A stretch of 64,000 nucleotides of DNA from Anodontia alba (Eukaryota; Mollusca; Bivalvia; Lucinida; Lucinidae), in assembly GCA_964016985.1 (NCBI GenBank), contig OZ024831.1, positions 80,950,263 through 81,014,262 on the forward strand, in the 5' to 3' direction. The notes under the pieces were generated by a model. That model searched no databases. It was not told the origin of the DNA and saw only the letters and a program-made list of their open reading frames with translations. Positions 22,000 to 34,109 of the stretch are shown here, piece after piece (the first letter of the stretch is position 1; each line of letters opens with the position of its first letter). The position numbers and the translations under genes are program-made.

Positions 22000-23825
22000 T
22001 TCGGATAAAAGATTCAATATAATGATGTGCCATGCAGAAAAAGGGTCTTAATCACGTATGAAGACAATACATTAACACACTTATGTGAAATGTTTGCTTC
22101 TTACACAAAGCTAGATAAGGCACTTTTCTTTAGCATAACTATTGACATTTTTCTAATTTCTCAATGAAATTGTGTTGTAAGTATACTACATCTACACATG
22201 TTTTCATGAAGAAAAAAGAAACCATGTTTATCTGATTACTCCTCTTCTCAAAAGCTGTGTTATCTTTGAAAATTTAGTAAATAACACGGAATACTTTGGT
22301 ATTAAGAACTTAATACGGATTTTGCATAACACAAACATCTATAGACATAATAAAGCAACCCGAAAAAAAATCATAACCTACAAATTTCTGAAAATTATGC
22401 CTTACAAAGTAGGCTCCTGTAACCTTGTTTTCCGCTATACGGGATCATGAGGGAACATTATATAGGACACGCCATGCGGAAACGTGTCTTCTCGCATGTG
22501 AGAATAGAATGCATCAATGGAGAGCAAATGCCCGGATGAGACTTTGCGCATGCGTGGGATGGAGCGGAATCTGGGCTTTTGCACATGTTCGAAGGCACCT
22601 TTTCGTTTTGCGCGGCCAATATATCATGGAGGAACATCATACAGACTTGTTATCGTAATGGAACCCCGTGATTTGACTTTGTATTCGTGCAACCTGATGA
22701 GGACATGCCCTCATACAGAATCAGTTGGAACTGTAGATATAATCCTGATCAGGCTGTGCGGATCAGCAAGCTTATCTGGGACTTCGCTGGACGAATGAAT
22801 CATGAATGTCCCTTTCCAGTGTTGCGCATAATGATTTCTCGATGTTTTATGTCAATAATCTTTTTTTTTTATTTCTAGGAGACTTACATCTTGAAAGAAA
22901 AGAAAATATAACAACCGGACACTCTAACATTAACCTTTAGCAGTCTCTAGGCACATTCAGCGGACAAACAGACAAAAGATTGGCGATGTTTGTCATTTCT
23001 CCCAGAAAGTGGCATTTGGAATTTCATGCAAATTGTCTCCCAAGGAGATTTGCATAAAATATCAAATTCTATTTTCGAAAAGAAATAAAAAAAAAAAATA
23101 TTTCAAATCGTCGCGAGCTGAAGTTTTTTTAAGAAGCATGCAGAGCATTTAGCAACGCTCACCTTAAATTTTAGTATTTATTTTTCAATTTAGTGGACCG
23201 TAAATATTTATTGGCCATCAACCGAAAAATGTCAGTTCATGACTAGGTAGTTGTGGTCATGGTACACAAGCCATAATCCAAACTCACGAATCAGAATGTT
23301 CAGACCAACAGACATGGACCCCAGAATAAAGGGTATAACCAGGCGTCCGCGGATAGTAAGCATTATTTGGTAAGCAAGCTTCGCCCACCATGCCCATAGG
23401 CCTGAACGAAGGAAATGTAGGTAGAAGCGTATGTCCGGGATTTTTGAAGTCTACTTATGGCTCGTCATTGGCAAAAACGTCAGAAACAATTCTGGAAACT
23501 GCCACATTGATGGGATTGACAAATATCATGATATTTCCCATAGAACTTCTTAAGTGTTGCTACCATGAACGTCTTAAGTGTTTCTACAAGGAGAGATGCG
23601 AACTAAAATAAAGCAAAGGGAAAGTTTGAGTCTTACTAGCAGCATGAAAACAGTTGAAATATAGAAAACTTTAATTGTATCTAAGTTTGGTAACACGGTT
23701 CTAGCCTTTTTTCCTCTTGCAAATTCAAATTAGAAATTTTAAGACTCACTTACGCGTTTTGTGATGTCGTTCAGTGTCAGTATAACCATATTTGAGCGAC
23801 CTCATGACAAAACCATCAAAATACC
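22000..23825. other. No gene seen; scattered repeat relics
   Basis: Overlapping open frames at 22425-22880 contain GATCAGGCTGTGCGGATCAG and CGCATGCGTGGGATGG-type blocks related to the GCGAAGACTCAGATCAG family and have no recognisable domain or consistent splice sites. The 73-codon frame at 23390-23611 is likewise unassigned. Elsewhere the DNA is AT-rich and featureless. Confidence 0.45.
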
Positions 23826-24010
23826 ATGGTCGCCCAGCGAAGACTCAGATCAGCCTGGTATTCGCCCAGTCTGATCAGAGTCTTCGCTGTCCGCATAAAG
23901 AAAGCTTGGATCCTTAGCTACCCATTGAGCGCACAGCGAAGATTCTGATTAGACTGGGCGGATGCCCAGGCTCATCTGTCTTCACTGGGCGCACATGGTA
24001 TTTTGTTGGG
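23826..24010. mobile_element. Fold-back element, GCGAAGACTCAGATCAG family (double copy)
   Basis: CAGCGAAGACTCAGATCAGC pairs with CTGATCAGAGTCTTCGCTG (about 23837-23890). A second pair, CAGCGAAGATTCTGATTAGA and TCATCTGTCTTCACTGGGCG, follows at 23935-23990. Other members lie near 25940, 29960, 48470, 51580, 54490 and 61090. Non-coding. Confidence 0.8.
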
Positions 24011-24029
24011 TTTGTCATGAGGTCTGTGT

Positions 24030-25150
24030 TTCGTGACTGTGGCTGTTCCTGGGTATGCCCATATTTATATTAGTTTTCAAAATTTATGAATATACCCTAA
24101 GCTGTACAACTCTCTAACTGGATAATATCAGTTTACAACAGTTTAATTAACCGGACATTTGACATAAAAATAAGGTAAAAGGACACACAGAGGGAAGGGA
24201 TGGAATAACGAACAAACAATGGGATGACATAAGATTTCGTTTTCCAAAAAATGCAATATACGCACATCAATTCTTATTTAAAATAGGGTGAAAATGATTA
24301 AGCCAGTCATTTTATAATCATTTTGAAAATTTTGGCTATGACCTTGGCCTTAAGGCATCAAACAAGAAAGACAATAAAATGTATCAATGTTTTGTATGTT
24401 CGGAAAAACCCTGAATACACAAAGCTGGCAAAAGGTAATGGTGTCCCATAGAATTGCCGCCAAAGAACCAGTGGAAGTAGGGCCCATCGTGTTCCGGGAG
24501 ACAGCACTTGAAAGGCGGAGCCTAATCTTCTCCTTTTGATGCTTTAACTGTAGCTGTTGTTAAGTGCCGAATAGCGGCCGTAAAATCTCCCCTTACTTCA
24601 TCATAGTGCAGGTATTTTATTTTCATTTTCCTTTGAGTATGGGGAGTCTCAATGAAGCCGAGATTCCCATTTTCGTTCTTTTAAGGGCAATATTTACAAC
24701 TTTTATTTCCTATAACCTTCGCCCAAAGAGTAGAGAGTTACAGTGAAACAGAGACTCCGATTATCAGAGACAGTTTTGCAATCAGTTGCTTATCATGTCA
24801 GTATATTTATACTGAAACAGTAAAACTCCATTCGATCCTCTTAATAAATAATATGTTGGTAGATTTTCCGAACTTTTCCGATCTCCAGTTTGCTTTCCTG
24901 AACATCCAGTTTACTCTAGAAGTCCATTATAGTAAATTCCTTTCAAAAAGTGGGGACAAAATAGTTTTGATAGTTGCTCTGAAATGTAGTCTTTCCCCTT
25001 AGACATATCTGTACTGTTCAGTATCATCTGCTTTGGCACTAACATTCAACCGTTTCACTCCTACATTTCTGAAGTGGATTCCATCATTACAGTTTGAACA
25101 TATCCATAGTTTCAAAATAGGCGTGTCAGTTAGAAATCAAAACTAGAGTG
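24030..25150. other. No gene seen; one dispersed-repeat copy
   Basis: At 24550-24770, GTTAAGTGCCGAATAGCGGC and GGGAGTCTCAATGAAGCCGA relate to the family at 12985-13420. The rest is AT-rich without exon-like features. Confidence 0.45.
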
Positions 25151-25154
25151 ACAA

Positions 25155-25250
25155 ACAGTGTAGATCCAGATGAGACGGCTGGTAACGAGCCATCTCATCT
25201 GGATCTTCACTCTTTGCTAATGTGTTGGTTTTGATCTGCCAGGCTGAAAC
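25155..25250. mobile_element. Fold-back element, CAAACAGTGTAGATCCAGAT family
   Basis: ACAGTGTAGATCCAGATGAGA pairs imperfectly with TCTCATCTGGATCTTCACT. Related copies are at 31175-31255, 60008-60065 and 61415-61480. Confidence 0.75.
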
Positions 25251-25314
25251 GGTCAATGTCATGTATACAGTGAACAAACACAGCTGGTGAAGGGAGAATA
25301 TAGAATAACTAAAT

Positions 25315-25460
25315 AGTTAGACTACCGCTATACTTTGATAATAATTTATCTACTACACTTTGGCTAATAATTTAACTAATGATTTAACAAATACACCTTG
25401 GCTAATAATTTAACTACTACACTTTGGCTAATAATTTAACTTCTACACTTTGGATTCTTT
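25315..25460. repeat. ~31-bp tandem repeat, about 5 copies
   Basis: Unit CTACACTTTGGCTAATAATT plus TAACTA with small variations. Confidence 0.85.
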
Positions 25461-25794
25461 AGCTGGAATAGATTCTTGTAACGAAACTTTTAACAGAAAA
25501 ATGTAATCCCAGTGGGGTTCTACTGCGAATTTTGGTTTACGCAATTTCTGTTTTGACATGATAAATTTTGACATCTGTACCTTTTCATGAATACATTTAT
25601 GTACATTTAGCTATGATAAATTTCACCCATTCTGTGACGAAAACGTAATGAGATTGTAATTTAAACAAATCATTGGTGTTCTCTTTAGAGGGAAATAGTG
25701 CATTATGGGAACAAGCCTATGTAAAGTATTTACTTATTAGTCATAGCTCTAGACACATGTAAGCGAATTTTGTAAACAAAAATTCTGTTATTTA

Positions 25795-26020
25795 CTCATT
25801 TCTCCACTACAGCATTTGCTGTGGGTACTCATAAGATGGGCCTAACAGAGGAGCTTCTAATGAATACCACAACATATGCTTTTGTTTAAGAAGTAAGAAC
25901 ACTATGGGCCGGCGGCTGAGAAAAGGGACCTTAGAACATATGCAAACAGCGACGATCCAGACCAGACTGCGCATTCGCGCAGTCTGGTCAGGATCTTCGC
26001 TGTTCGTTTACACAATAAAA
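25795..26020. mobile_element. Two adjacent fold-back element copies
   Basis: 25800-25885 is a diverged member of the GTACCCACAATCTATG family (GTGGGTACTCATAAGATGGG...TTCTAATGAATACCACAA). 25940-26012 is a clean member of the GCGAAGATCCTGACCAG family: AACAGCGACGATCCAGACCA pairs with TGGTCAGGATCTTCGCTGTT around GCGCATTCGCGC. Confidence 0.75.
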
Positions 26021-26865
26021 GGATCTTGTTGAAAATACAGGACTAATAACGAAGATCTTGAAACTACGCGTGGCTGCGCATACTGGTCTTGGGCTTCGCC
26101 ATTCGTATATGCCCTTAGGGCCTTTTTGTCAGCTGGAAGCCCATATTTATCTTGACAGCCTCTTATCAAGGGCTGTATAAGCAGAGTCGTTCCCACCATG
26201 TAAGATGTAAAATAAGGCAGATGTTGGTCATCAAGCAAGCACATTTTGACGCATTTACAAAGTCTATTACAAAAAGAAACAAATTGAAAAGCAGCTTTAA
26301 CACTACCAAATTCTACAAAAAACAAACAAACAAAAAACATCTGATAATGAACGACCATACATACTCACCATATATCATAGGTGGACGTGGTGGGAACACA
26401 TTACGTAGTCTTGTTATCAGGAGACCACTTTGTATGTTGCAGTGATATATGTAGAATAAACCATTGCTGATTAATACTGTAATTCGTCGTGTAATAAACA
26501 GGGAATGTGTGATATGCGTTTGTTCTTATTACATCCAATCAGTTTTATTGTAAACATGTCAAGATTTAGAAGTTCTACTCGTTTGGACTCGCCCAACCAG
26601 AATTTAACTTTAGCATATGATGGTGCAGATGACCCGAATTCATTAATTAGTACGCTAGTAGTTCCATACCCGTTTCCTCTTCAAAGATAGCTTACGAATT
26701 TCACTATTGTATTCTAATTTAGACGAAAAATTAAACTGGTTACCTGTTGAATATCAAAATGTGTGACATTATTATTAAGATCACGTCATCAGAGGGTACC
26801 GTTGCAGAGTATTACCCTGCAAGTGAAGGATAATGGCCTACCTAAGAACACCAAAGAGATAAGGC
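26020..26865. other. No gene supported
   Basis: A 116-codon minus-strand frame (26008-26358) and a plus frame ending at 26690 contain no recognisable domain. The plus frame around 26560-26690 looks less biased than its surroundings, but I find no convincing exon boundaries. Left unassigned. Confidence 0.35.
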
Positions 26866-26866
26866 C

Positions 26867-27640
26867 ATGACCAACTTTGAAGGCTGTTTTTTCTCGCCGG
26901 AACTATGTCACTGGAAAGCTTATGTTGTTACCCAGTCGTTGGCATCGGCATCTGTCCGCGTCGGCGTCCGCGTTTGCACAATGTTTTCAAAGGTGTGCAT
27001 AGTTTTGTTTTCATTATTTAAGGTACTGCTTTCATATTTAGTCTACAACTACCTTGGGATAAGAGCTTTCAATAGCACACACCCCATCCAAAGGTTAGAC
27101 CCTCTATATAGGTCAAGGTCAGTTCACACTGTCATTTACACCCATGTTTAATTTCTGTGTAAGTTGTGAAAAGTGTATGTAACTGCTGAAGTATTAAGGA
27201 TACCGCTTTAATAGTTGGCCCACACCTACCTTAGGGTAAGACCTTTTAATAGCACACACCTCTTCTACAGTTTGACCTTCTGCCTAGGTCAAGGTCAGGT
27301 CATACTTTGTCATTTAAACCCATGTTTACGTTCTGCGTTTAAGTTTTGAAAAGTGTACGTAACTGCTGAAGTATTCAAGAAATCGCATTAATATTTGGCC
27401 CACACCTACCTTAGGGTAAGACCTTTCAATAGCACACACTCCTTCCTCAGTTCGACCTTCTTCCTAGATCAAGATCAGGCCATACTTTAAAGTGTACACG
27501 ACTGCTGATGTATATAAGATATGGCTTTCATATTTCGTCGGCTTTCATATTTCGTCCACACCAAACTAAAGGGGTTCAGCTGCTTGTCCCTCTACTGGCA
27601 AACATATTGTTCTAGTAAGTAATAAAATATAAATGTATTT
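26867..27640. mobile_element. Tandem-core element, 'CTCGCCGGAACTATGTCACTGG' end, copy 1
   Basis: The left end (TTCTCGCCGGAACTATGTCA, then GGCGTCCGCGTTTGCACAAT) matches 28878-28985. The core repeats about every 175 bases with GGCCCACACCTACCTTAGGG, TAAGACCTTTCAATAGCACA, TAGGTCAAGGTCAGGTCATA and AAGTTTTGAAAAGTGTACGT. Organisation resembles the element at 6205-8145 but the sequence is unrelated. Confidence 0.75.
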
Positions 27641-28240
27641 TCATGACCTGGTATATGGACGTATGTTGTTTTTAATTAAGGTCAAGCTCAAGCTTGTTGT
27701 GGAGGTCGATATGCACAATGCACGCATTCAGATTGCAGTGTCAATGTAATAGGTAGATTTATTAATGAATTGACTCATTTGTTGTTGTAATACTTTGTCT
27801 TATGTTTCTCCACGTGTCTTACCAGAATTTGTCTTTACCTTTTCTCAGTTCTATCTGACTTTTCTCCTTTTGTCCTGAGTTTTCCAATCAACCAATCAGT
27901 CTCAGTCGCAGTCTTCTTTATAATGAACACTACCATTGTTTTCATATCGGATCACCCCTTTCCGGCGAGCTGCGTTGTCCTCTGACAACTCTAGTTTACC
28001 TATCAAACACTGGTAACCTAAATTCAACAGGTACAAGAAACCGAACACCCACACGATTGCATTACCTATGCTTTCTCGGATATACGAATACAACAAATCG
28101 ACTGATTAAGAAATATAAGCAAGTTTGGTATAACTTCGTTGTTGTTTTATTTTAAATTATATGCAAATCGTCCATAAACCATTTTGATTTAAGCCAATCG
28201 AAAATTTCGTTACATTTATAGGTTTGTCATCTAAAGACAG
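27640..28240. other. No gene seen; short repeat shared with 29840
   Basis: A block at about 27945-27995 (ATCGGATCACCCCTTTCCGG, TGTCCTCTGACAACTCT) is repeated at 29838-29880 at the right edge of the second tandem-core element. No exon evidence. Confidence 0.45.
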
Positions 28241-28244
28241 TATA

Positions 28245-28625
28245 AGTAAAATGTAACGAATATGTTTAAGCAGTGACATTAAAAGGTCGTCATGCAGTGT
28301 CGTACTGCTTGGAGTGAAATCGTTGACATTAAAAGGCAGTCTTGCAGGTGTTTTAGAATATTCAGTCGGGGTTAGATGTAACGTGAATAATTTGAGTACA
28401 CAGTCTGAAGTAAAGGCGGTAACATAAAATGTTGCCCTTGGGTGTCGTCGAATGCCTTGGGGGTGTTTATGAGCACCATCGCTTTGGTATTCCGTCTTAC
28501 CTTATCTGTTCTGAGGTCACAGTCTTGAGTAAAGGCGGTGACACAAAAAGGTAGTCCGGGGGTATCGTAGGGTGCCTTGGGGTGTGTAGGTGCACCATAG
28601 TTTTGATACCGTCTTACCTTATCTA
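28245..28625. repeat. Two imperfect direct duplications
   Basis: GACATTAAAAGGTCGTCATG/GACATTAAAAGGCAGTCTTG lie about 55 bases apart. A longer block, AAGGCGGTAACATAAAATG to CCGTCTTACCTTATCT (about 28413-28510), is duplicated at 28525-28625 with roughly 80 percent similarity by eye. Confidence 0.75.
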
Positions 28626-28874
28626 AATCACACAGGCGGAAATGTTAATCTAGGTCATACGGAGCGCTCATACTGAGATGCTTTCCAGCTGTATGTAAAA
28701 GTTGTGGAGTTGCATTCCATACTCAGGATCAAGCTTTCTTCAACCAAAATACTATCATAATATAGTCACCGTTGAGACAATGACTAATAATGAGGGTCAT
28801 GGTCATTAATGAGACCTAATTGGCCGAAGCGAGCTAGTATGAACCAGAAATTTTTACACCACGTTAGATAGATT

Positions 28875-29830
28875 TTTAGCTCGCCGGGACTATGTCCCTG
28901 GAGAGTTATGTTGTGACCCAGCCGTTAGCGTCGGAGTCTGTCGGCGCACGCGTCTGCGTCGGCGTCCGCGTTAGCACAATGATTAAGTTTTCAAAGGTGT
29001 GCATAGTTTGTTAATTGTTTAAGGTACTGCTTTCATATTTGGCCTACACCTACCTTAAGGTAAGACCTTTCAATAGCATACACCCCTCCCCAAGGTAGGC
29101 CCTTTATGTAGGTCAAGGTCAGTTCTTACATTGTCATTTACACCCATGTTTGCCTTTAAGTTTTGAAAATTGTACATAACTGTATTCAAGATAGAGCTTA
29201 AGTATTTGGTCCACACCAACGTTAGGGTAAGATCTTTTAATAGCACACACCCCTTCCTCAGTTTGACCGTCTGCCTAGGTCAAGGTACTGTTTAAGTTTT
29301 GAAAAGTGTTTGTAACTGCTGAAATATTCAAGATACCGCTTTAATATTTGGCCCACACCAACGTTCCGGTAAGACCTTTCAATAGCACACATCCCTTTCT
29401 CAGTTTGACCTTCTTCCTAGGTCAAGGTAAGGTCATCTTTGTCATTTAAAGCCGTGTTTAAGTTTTGAAAAGTGTACATGACTGCTGAAGTATGTAAGAT
29501 ATAGCTTTCATATTTCATCCACACCAACCTAAGATATAGTTTTCATATTTTGTCCACATCAACCTAAGGGATTCAGCATGTAAGATATAGCTTTCATGTT
29601 TCATTCACACCAACCTAAGGGATTCAGCATGTAAGATATAGCTTTCATATTTCGTCCACAACAACCTAAGGGATTCAGCATATAAGATATAGCTTTCATA
29701 TTTTGTCCACACCAACCTAAGGGAAGATGTTTCAATGGCATATACCCCATCCCTCAGTCTGACATTCTTTCGACATTTACAGCTATGTTAAAGTTCTGCA
29801 TTTAATCTTTAATGTTTAAAGATTGTTTTT
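28875..29830. mobile_element. Tandem-core element, copy 2
   Basis: Left end TAGCTCGCCGGGACTATGTC then CGTCGGCGTCCGCGTTAGCA. The core contains about three ~170-base units as in copy 1, then a 51-base tandem repeat at 29521-29745 with TAAGATATAGCTTTCATATT, CGTCCACACCAACCTAAG and GGATTCAGCATG (about 4 units). Non-coding. Confidence 0.75.
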
Positions 29831-29959
29831 TTTATCCGATCATCCCTTTCCGGAGCTACGTTGTCTTCTAACAACTCTTGTTGTGTATGTGTTAATTGCT
29901 TTTATGGTTCATGCAGTTTAGAATCAATTTTAAACCATTTGAACCGTAACATAATGAAG

Positions 29960-30085
29960 CACCCAGCGAAGACTCAAACCAACCTGTGCATCCGCAATTT
30001 CTGTTCACAGTCTTTACGCTTTCTTTTTAGGACAGTAAAGACTTCGATCAAAATGTGCAGATGCACAGGCTAAGCGCACATGTCC
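29960..30085. mobile_element. Fold-back element, GCGAAGACTC family
   Basis: ACCCAGCGAAGACTCAAACC with TGTGCATCCGCAATTTCTGT and a partial second arm GTAAAGACTTCGATCAAAAT. A diverged copy. Confidence 0.6.
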
Positions 30086-30089
30086 GAAC

Positions 30090-30700
30090 TGTAATTTTAT
30101 CTCACTTAAAAGCCCATTTGCATTAATACCCCAACTCCGCTTTTGACATCTTTTAGAAAGCTGCTTTTTTATTTCAATTACATTTATTTATTTTTCCTGA
30201 CGCTTTATACAGAGGAAGTAAATTAGCAAAGCTTTGATCGGTGTTTTAAAAATCGATTATTATCATCTTCCTCATAGTAATAATGGCTGCAAATTATGCA
30301 AAGATTAACATGGTAGGTAGATTGGAGGCAGTTTCACTTGCTCAAAGTTTCACATTATTTACAACTGTATATTAAGTAAATATATCAGTAGCGAAAAGTA
30401 AAATCTTAGATAAAAACTCCAAAAAACAAAAAGTCACTTAACTATAGAAATTGCATACGCGATGCAAACTTTTTCGTCATAAATTTAATTTTATAGTAAA
30501 TATTTGAGAACAAAGCACAAAAACAGGAAATCAAGTAATTTCTGAAAAAATATGGTCAATTTGAACAAAATGTTTGCATTTAGAATAACATGCCAAGCAA
30601 AAAACGTCCTTCTGAAGAATGTCGAAAGCATAGTAAACTACAGGGATCAGAACTTATAAGATTAAAGTTAATGACAAACTTGCACCTTCAGGGGTGGTAA
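30090..30700. other. No gene seen
   Basis: AT-rich sequence with short homopolymers. No open frame, splice-bounded exon or repeat recognised. Confidence 0.5.
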
Positions 30701-30704
30701 CTAT

Positions 30705-30885
30705 GACAAAATGGTCTTGTCCCCTTTTGAAAGGGGGTCTACTCTATAACAAATTTTGCTCCGCTGTTAAGAGCAGACTCCTTTTCAGAAGGGGCTAGTG
30801 TACAGGAAAGCAAACAGGTAGACACAAAATTCGTCTCCCTTTCAGAAAAAGTCTACCAAGTGTATTCATTTCCCCCTTAGGAACA
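30705..30885. mobile_element. Miniature element, GAAAAGGGG/TCTACTC family
   Basis: CCTTTTGAAAGGGGGTCTAC, AATTTTGCTCCGCTGTTAAG, CAGACTCCTTTTCAGAAGGG and CCAAGTGTATTCATTTCCCC appear in the family order. The first and third can pair, giving a fold-back structure. Confidence 0.75.
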
Positions 30886-31164
30886 TACGTAGATGAAGAA
30901 GCGAACTGAAGTGACATATTCTACAGTTTGTGCACTTAAATTCTACTGTAATTGAGACACATATAGATCGACCTATTAAACCCTATACTGATGTATCAAC
31001 AGCGTTAGGAGAAATATGGGTGGGATCAAATATCGCACGAAATTTATGTCAGTTTAAATAGAAAGAAGTATATAGATTACCATATGAACTCTAGATAATC
31101 GAACACCTTTGCATTTAACTGTTTGAATAAATCGCTTTTAAAACATGTTGATATGTTTAAAAAC

Positions 31165-31260
31165 TGCTGGATAAGAGGCAAACAGTGTTTATCCAGATGA
31201 GATGATGCGCTTTGTCGCGTCTTAGGTGGATATATACTGTTTGCTCTGGCCTGTTTGTTC
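31165..31260. mobile_element. Fold-back element, CAAACAGTGT..CCAGATGAGA family
   Basis: GGCAAACAGTGTTTATCCAG pairs imperfectly with GTGGATATATACTGTTTGC, as in 25155-25250. Confidence 0.65.
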
Positions 31261-31264
31261 GAAT

Positions 31265-32150
31265 ATTTAATGTAAATTCGGTACATATCGTCCTCTAAGG
31301 TCATAGACTAATAAGTCTTACAAGACACCGGTTGTGGTTCTATCAGACCTTTGTCACTTTTTGGGGTATTTTTTAAATATATGTTTGCTGCCAGAATTTG
31401 TCAAATGTATAATTCAGCAGTTCTGCAGTAGATATGGGAAAATTGTTGGTCTTGAGTGGTTCTTTAAAAGTAAGGCTAGAAAGTCATCTCATCCCAAGAA
31501 CATATTGCCTTACATCGGTTGAGACCGGGGCCAAGGGATCCGATTCACAATACTTCCTTAGCAAACCCAGATTCACAATCATTCTTTAGATTTTAAGTAT
31601 ACCAGAACTTCAAGTTTAAAATTATCATATGAACTCGGGTATTTAAAATCAAATAAAATAATGTTTATGGATTTTCGTTGTGTTCAGTAGACGCGGCCAA
31701 ATATATCTATTGGCTTTACAATTGAAAAACATTTTATGAGAAAACGCAAAATGTGCTTTGTAAATTTCAGACCATAAATTTAAGACCGACCTTCACTTAA
31801 GGAATGATTGTGAAACTGGGCTCATGTTTACAATTGCTCCTTACAGGTAAGGTGTAGCTTAACTTTAAGCTCGTAATTGTGACATGTAAAATAGGCTGAA
31901 ATGAATTTATGTTTGTGTATTAGAGGGTGTCGAAATAATATTTAGTTGGCGTCATCTTTGACAATCACATTTTACGTAAAAGCGCAGAAGTATGCATAAC
32001 AAACCTCAGTCCTTTAATTTAAGGTTGACCTAAAATTGAGGATTGTTATCTCTTCATTGACAATGGAAAGCTTACTAGTAGTAATATTCCTTCTTAACCG
32101 ACATACGGCGTTTACGTTTCACAATTAATCCGTTATGTTAGAGCCTGTTC
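31265..32150. other. No gene seen
   Basis: AT-rich. GGATCCGATTCACAATACTT-type and TTCACAATCATTCTTTAG-type strings near 31540-31590 recur in reverse near 31795-31815, so part may be a decayed inverted-repeat element. No exon supported. Confidence 0.4.
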
Positions 32151-32154
32151 AAAT

Positions 32155-32405
32155 TAGCAGGACTTCATGGAGCATGGGAAAATGCTCACTAGAAGGTTGT
32201 TGAGCCAGTGGTATAAAAAACAAAAAAACAAAAAAAAAAAAAAAACAAAACAAACAAAAACAACAACCGCCATTACAAAAACACGCCTATTCAAATATAT
32301 AGAAAATTTCACCTCCAAAAACTGAAACTTTTCAGATAAAAAACTTTGATATTTTTCATATTTCTGCTCAAAACATAGATTGTGGATACTCGTTAGAACC
32401 GCCTC
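32155..32405 (-). mobile_element. Fold-back element fragment, AGAACCGCC family
   Basis: Reverse-oriented right arm of the family at 15520-15815: CATTACAAAAACACGCCTAT, CTCAAAACATAGATTGTGGA and ACTCGTTAGAACCGCCTC, after an A/CAAA-rich stretch at 32215-32265. It abuts the 49-bp satellite directly. Confidence 0.7.
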
Positions 32406-33570
32406 TCCTCTGGTCATGCAATACATTTTGTTAAGCGTCCACGCGACTTTGATAAGGCATGGTTTTTCTATTCCTCTAGTTAAGCGGCTACACGATTTTG
32501 ATAAGCCGTATCATGCAATCCATCTAGTTAAGCGGTCACGCGACTTTGATAAGCCTTGGTTATTCAATCCTCCTTATTCAGCGGCCACTTTGAGAAGACC
32601 TGGTCATACAATCCCTTAAGATAATCGGCCACACAACGTAGATAAGTCCTTGTTATTAAGTAAATAAATAAACTCAGCAAATGATACAATCAGATCCACT
32701 TTATGCCCCCAACATCAAAGGGAAAGGCAAACAACTGTGATTAAACAGCCACAAACTAAACAGATGGCAAGCAGAGTTGGCAACCCTTTCCCAAAGAGGT
32801 GGCAACTCTGTCATCAAACTTAACTGAATATATCATAAACTTACATAATTGTGGCCTCTTTAGTTAAGCGGCGCTGGTATTTGACAAGATAGTGGTTGTC
32901 CATCAATGGTCGGTGGTTTTCCCCGGGCACTTCGGTTTTTTCCACTACCTCCACCACACACGTTAACATACGCACCTTCGAGAACGCTTCTATAGGTTCG
33001 GCGAGCTTTCTGTGCAATAGAAGTAAAATAAATAAAAGTTAAAATTTCAAAGCGGACACATGACTCTGATAAGGCATGCCCAGCAATCCATGTAGTTAAG
33101 CGGACACATACCTTAGATAAGACAAGGTCATGCAATCCGTATTCCAATAAGGCAAGGCATTTTGCAATCCTTCTTATTAAGCAAGTTTACGATTTTGGTA
33201 AGGCCTAGCCATGCAATCCGTCTAGTTAAACGACCACATGCCTTTGGTAAGCTCTGACTATACTTCGTTTAAAGGCCTGGCCATTAAATGTCTTTAGTTA
33301 AGCGGACACATGATTTGGATAAGACTTAGTTATGAAACACCTCTGGTTAAGCAGCCACGATTTTGATAAGGCCTAGCCATGCAATCCGTCTAGTTAAACG
33401 ACCACATGCCTTTGGTAAGCTCTGACTATACTTCGTTTAAAGGCCTGGTCATTAAATGTCTTTAGTTAAGCGGACACATGACTTGGATAAGACTTAGTTA
33501 TGAAACACCTCTGGTTAAGCAGCCACGATTTTGATAAGGTCTGGCCATGTAATACGTCTTGTAAAGCGGC
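32400..33570. repeat. 49-bp satellite, left block
   Basis: Consensus AGTTAAGCGGCCACACGACT, TTGATAAGGCCTGGTCATGC, AATCCCTCT recurs with 49-base spacing, degenerate. Non-satellite DNA interrupts at about 32640-32860 and 32880-33050 (the former resembles 1260-1480). A ~170-base higher-order segment near 33180-33340 is repeated almost exactly at 33355-33520. Confidence 0.9.
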
Positions 33571-33748
33571 CACACACATTATTTGACCACACGTTATTTG
33601 GTTTAAACAATATTTTATTTGACAAGAATATAACAGTAATGGGAAATACAAACACATGATGCAGGATCTGACGGTAAACCTAAGCTTGATAAAATCATCT
33701 CCTGCGTCATTGTGGAGCATACAATATAAATAGATGAATGGCTATGTC

Positions 33749-33819
<71 letters not shown>

Positions 33820-34100
33820 TGGATAGAGACAGACAGACAAAGGAGTCGTGTAATGTGTACCCACGGCAAGAACGTTTCCTAATACATGTGCATAAAGGTT
33901 ATTTCCAAGAGACTTGGAGAGGCGGTAGTTTGGTACCAGTCTCAGTTTCCTCAGGTAAAGCGTCCGGATTTAACAATGAACTCTTGCACTTGACTAAAAA
34001 GAGCTTCATTTTCTCCTTGCGTTTTATTGTCAATGCCGAAAAGAAAATCATGAGATGTGTAAGCGTTTATGTTATTGGGTAAGTATCTTATTTTTGCGAC
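33570..34100. other. Spacer with (GA)n microsatellite
   Basis: Contains a (GA)n tract at 33753-33820 with AAAG interruptions. Open frames around it (Arg-Glu repeats) are composition artefacts. No gene recognised. Confidence 0.7.
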
Positions 34101-34109
34101 TATAGGAGT

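Noticed and set aside
22425..22880. Overlapping open frames in two phases
   Set aside because: They include blocks of a dispersed fold-back family and have no recognisable domain; overlap in several frames argues against coding.
26505..26690. Small plus-strand open frame with more balanced composition
   Set aside because: No convincing acceptor/donor, no domain and no phase link to either supported gene.
33738..34082. 114-codon Arg-Glu-rich open frame
   Set aside because: It runs through the (GA)n microsatellite, and the remainder has no recognisable domain or splice support.
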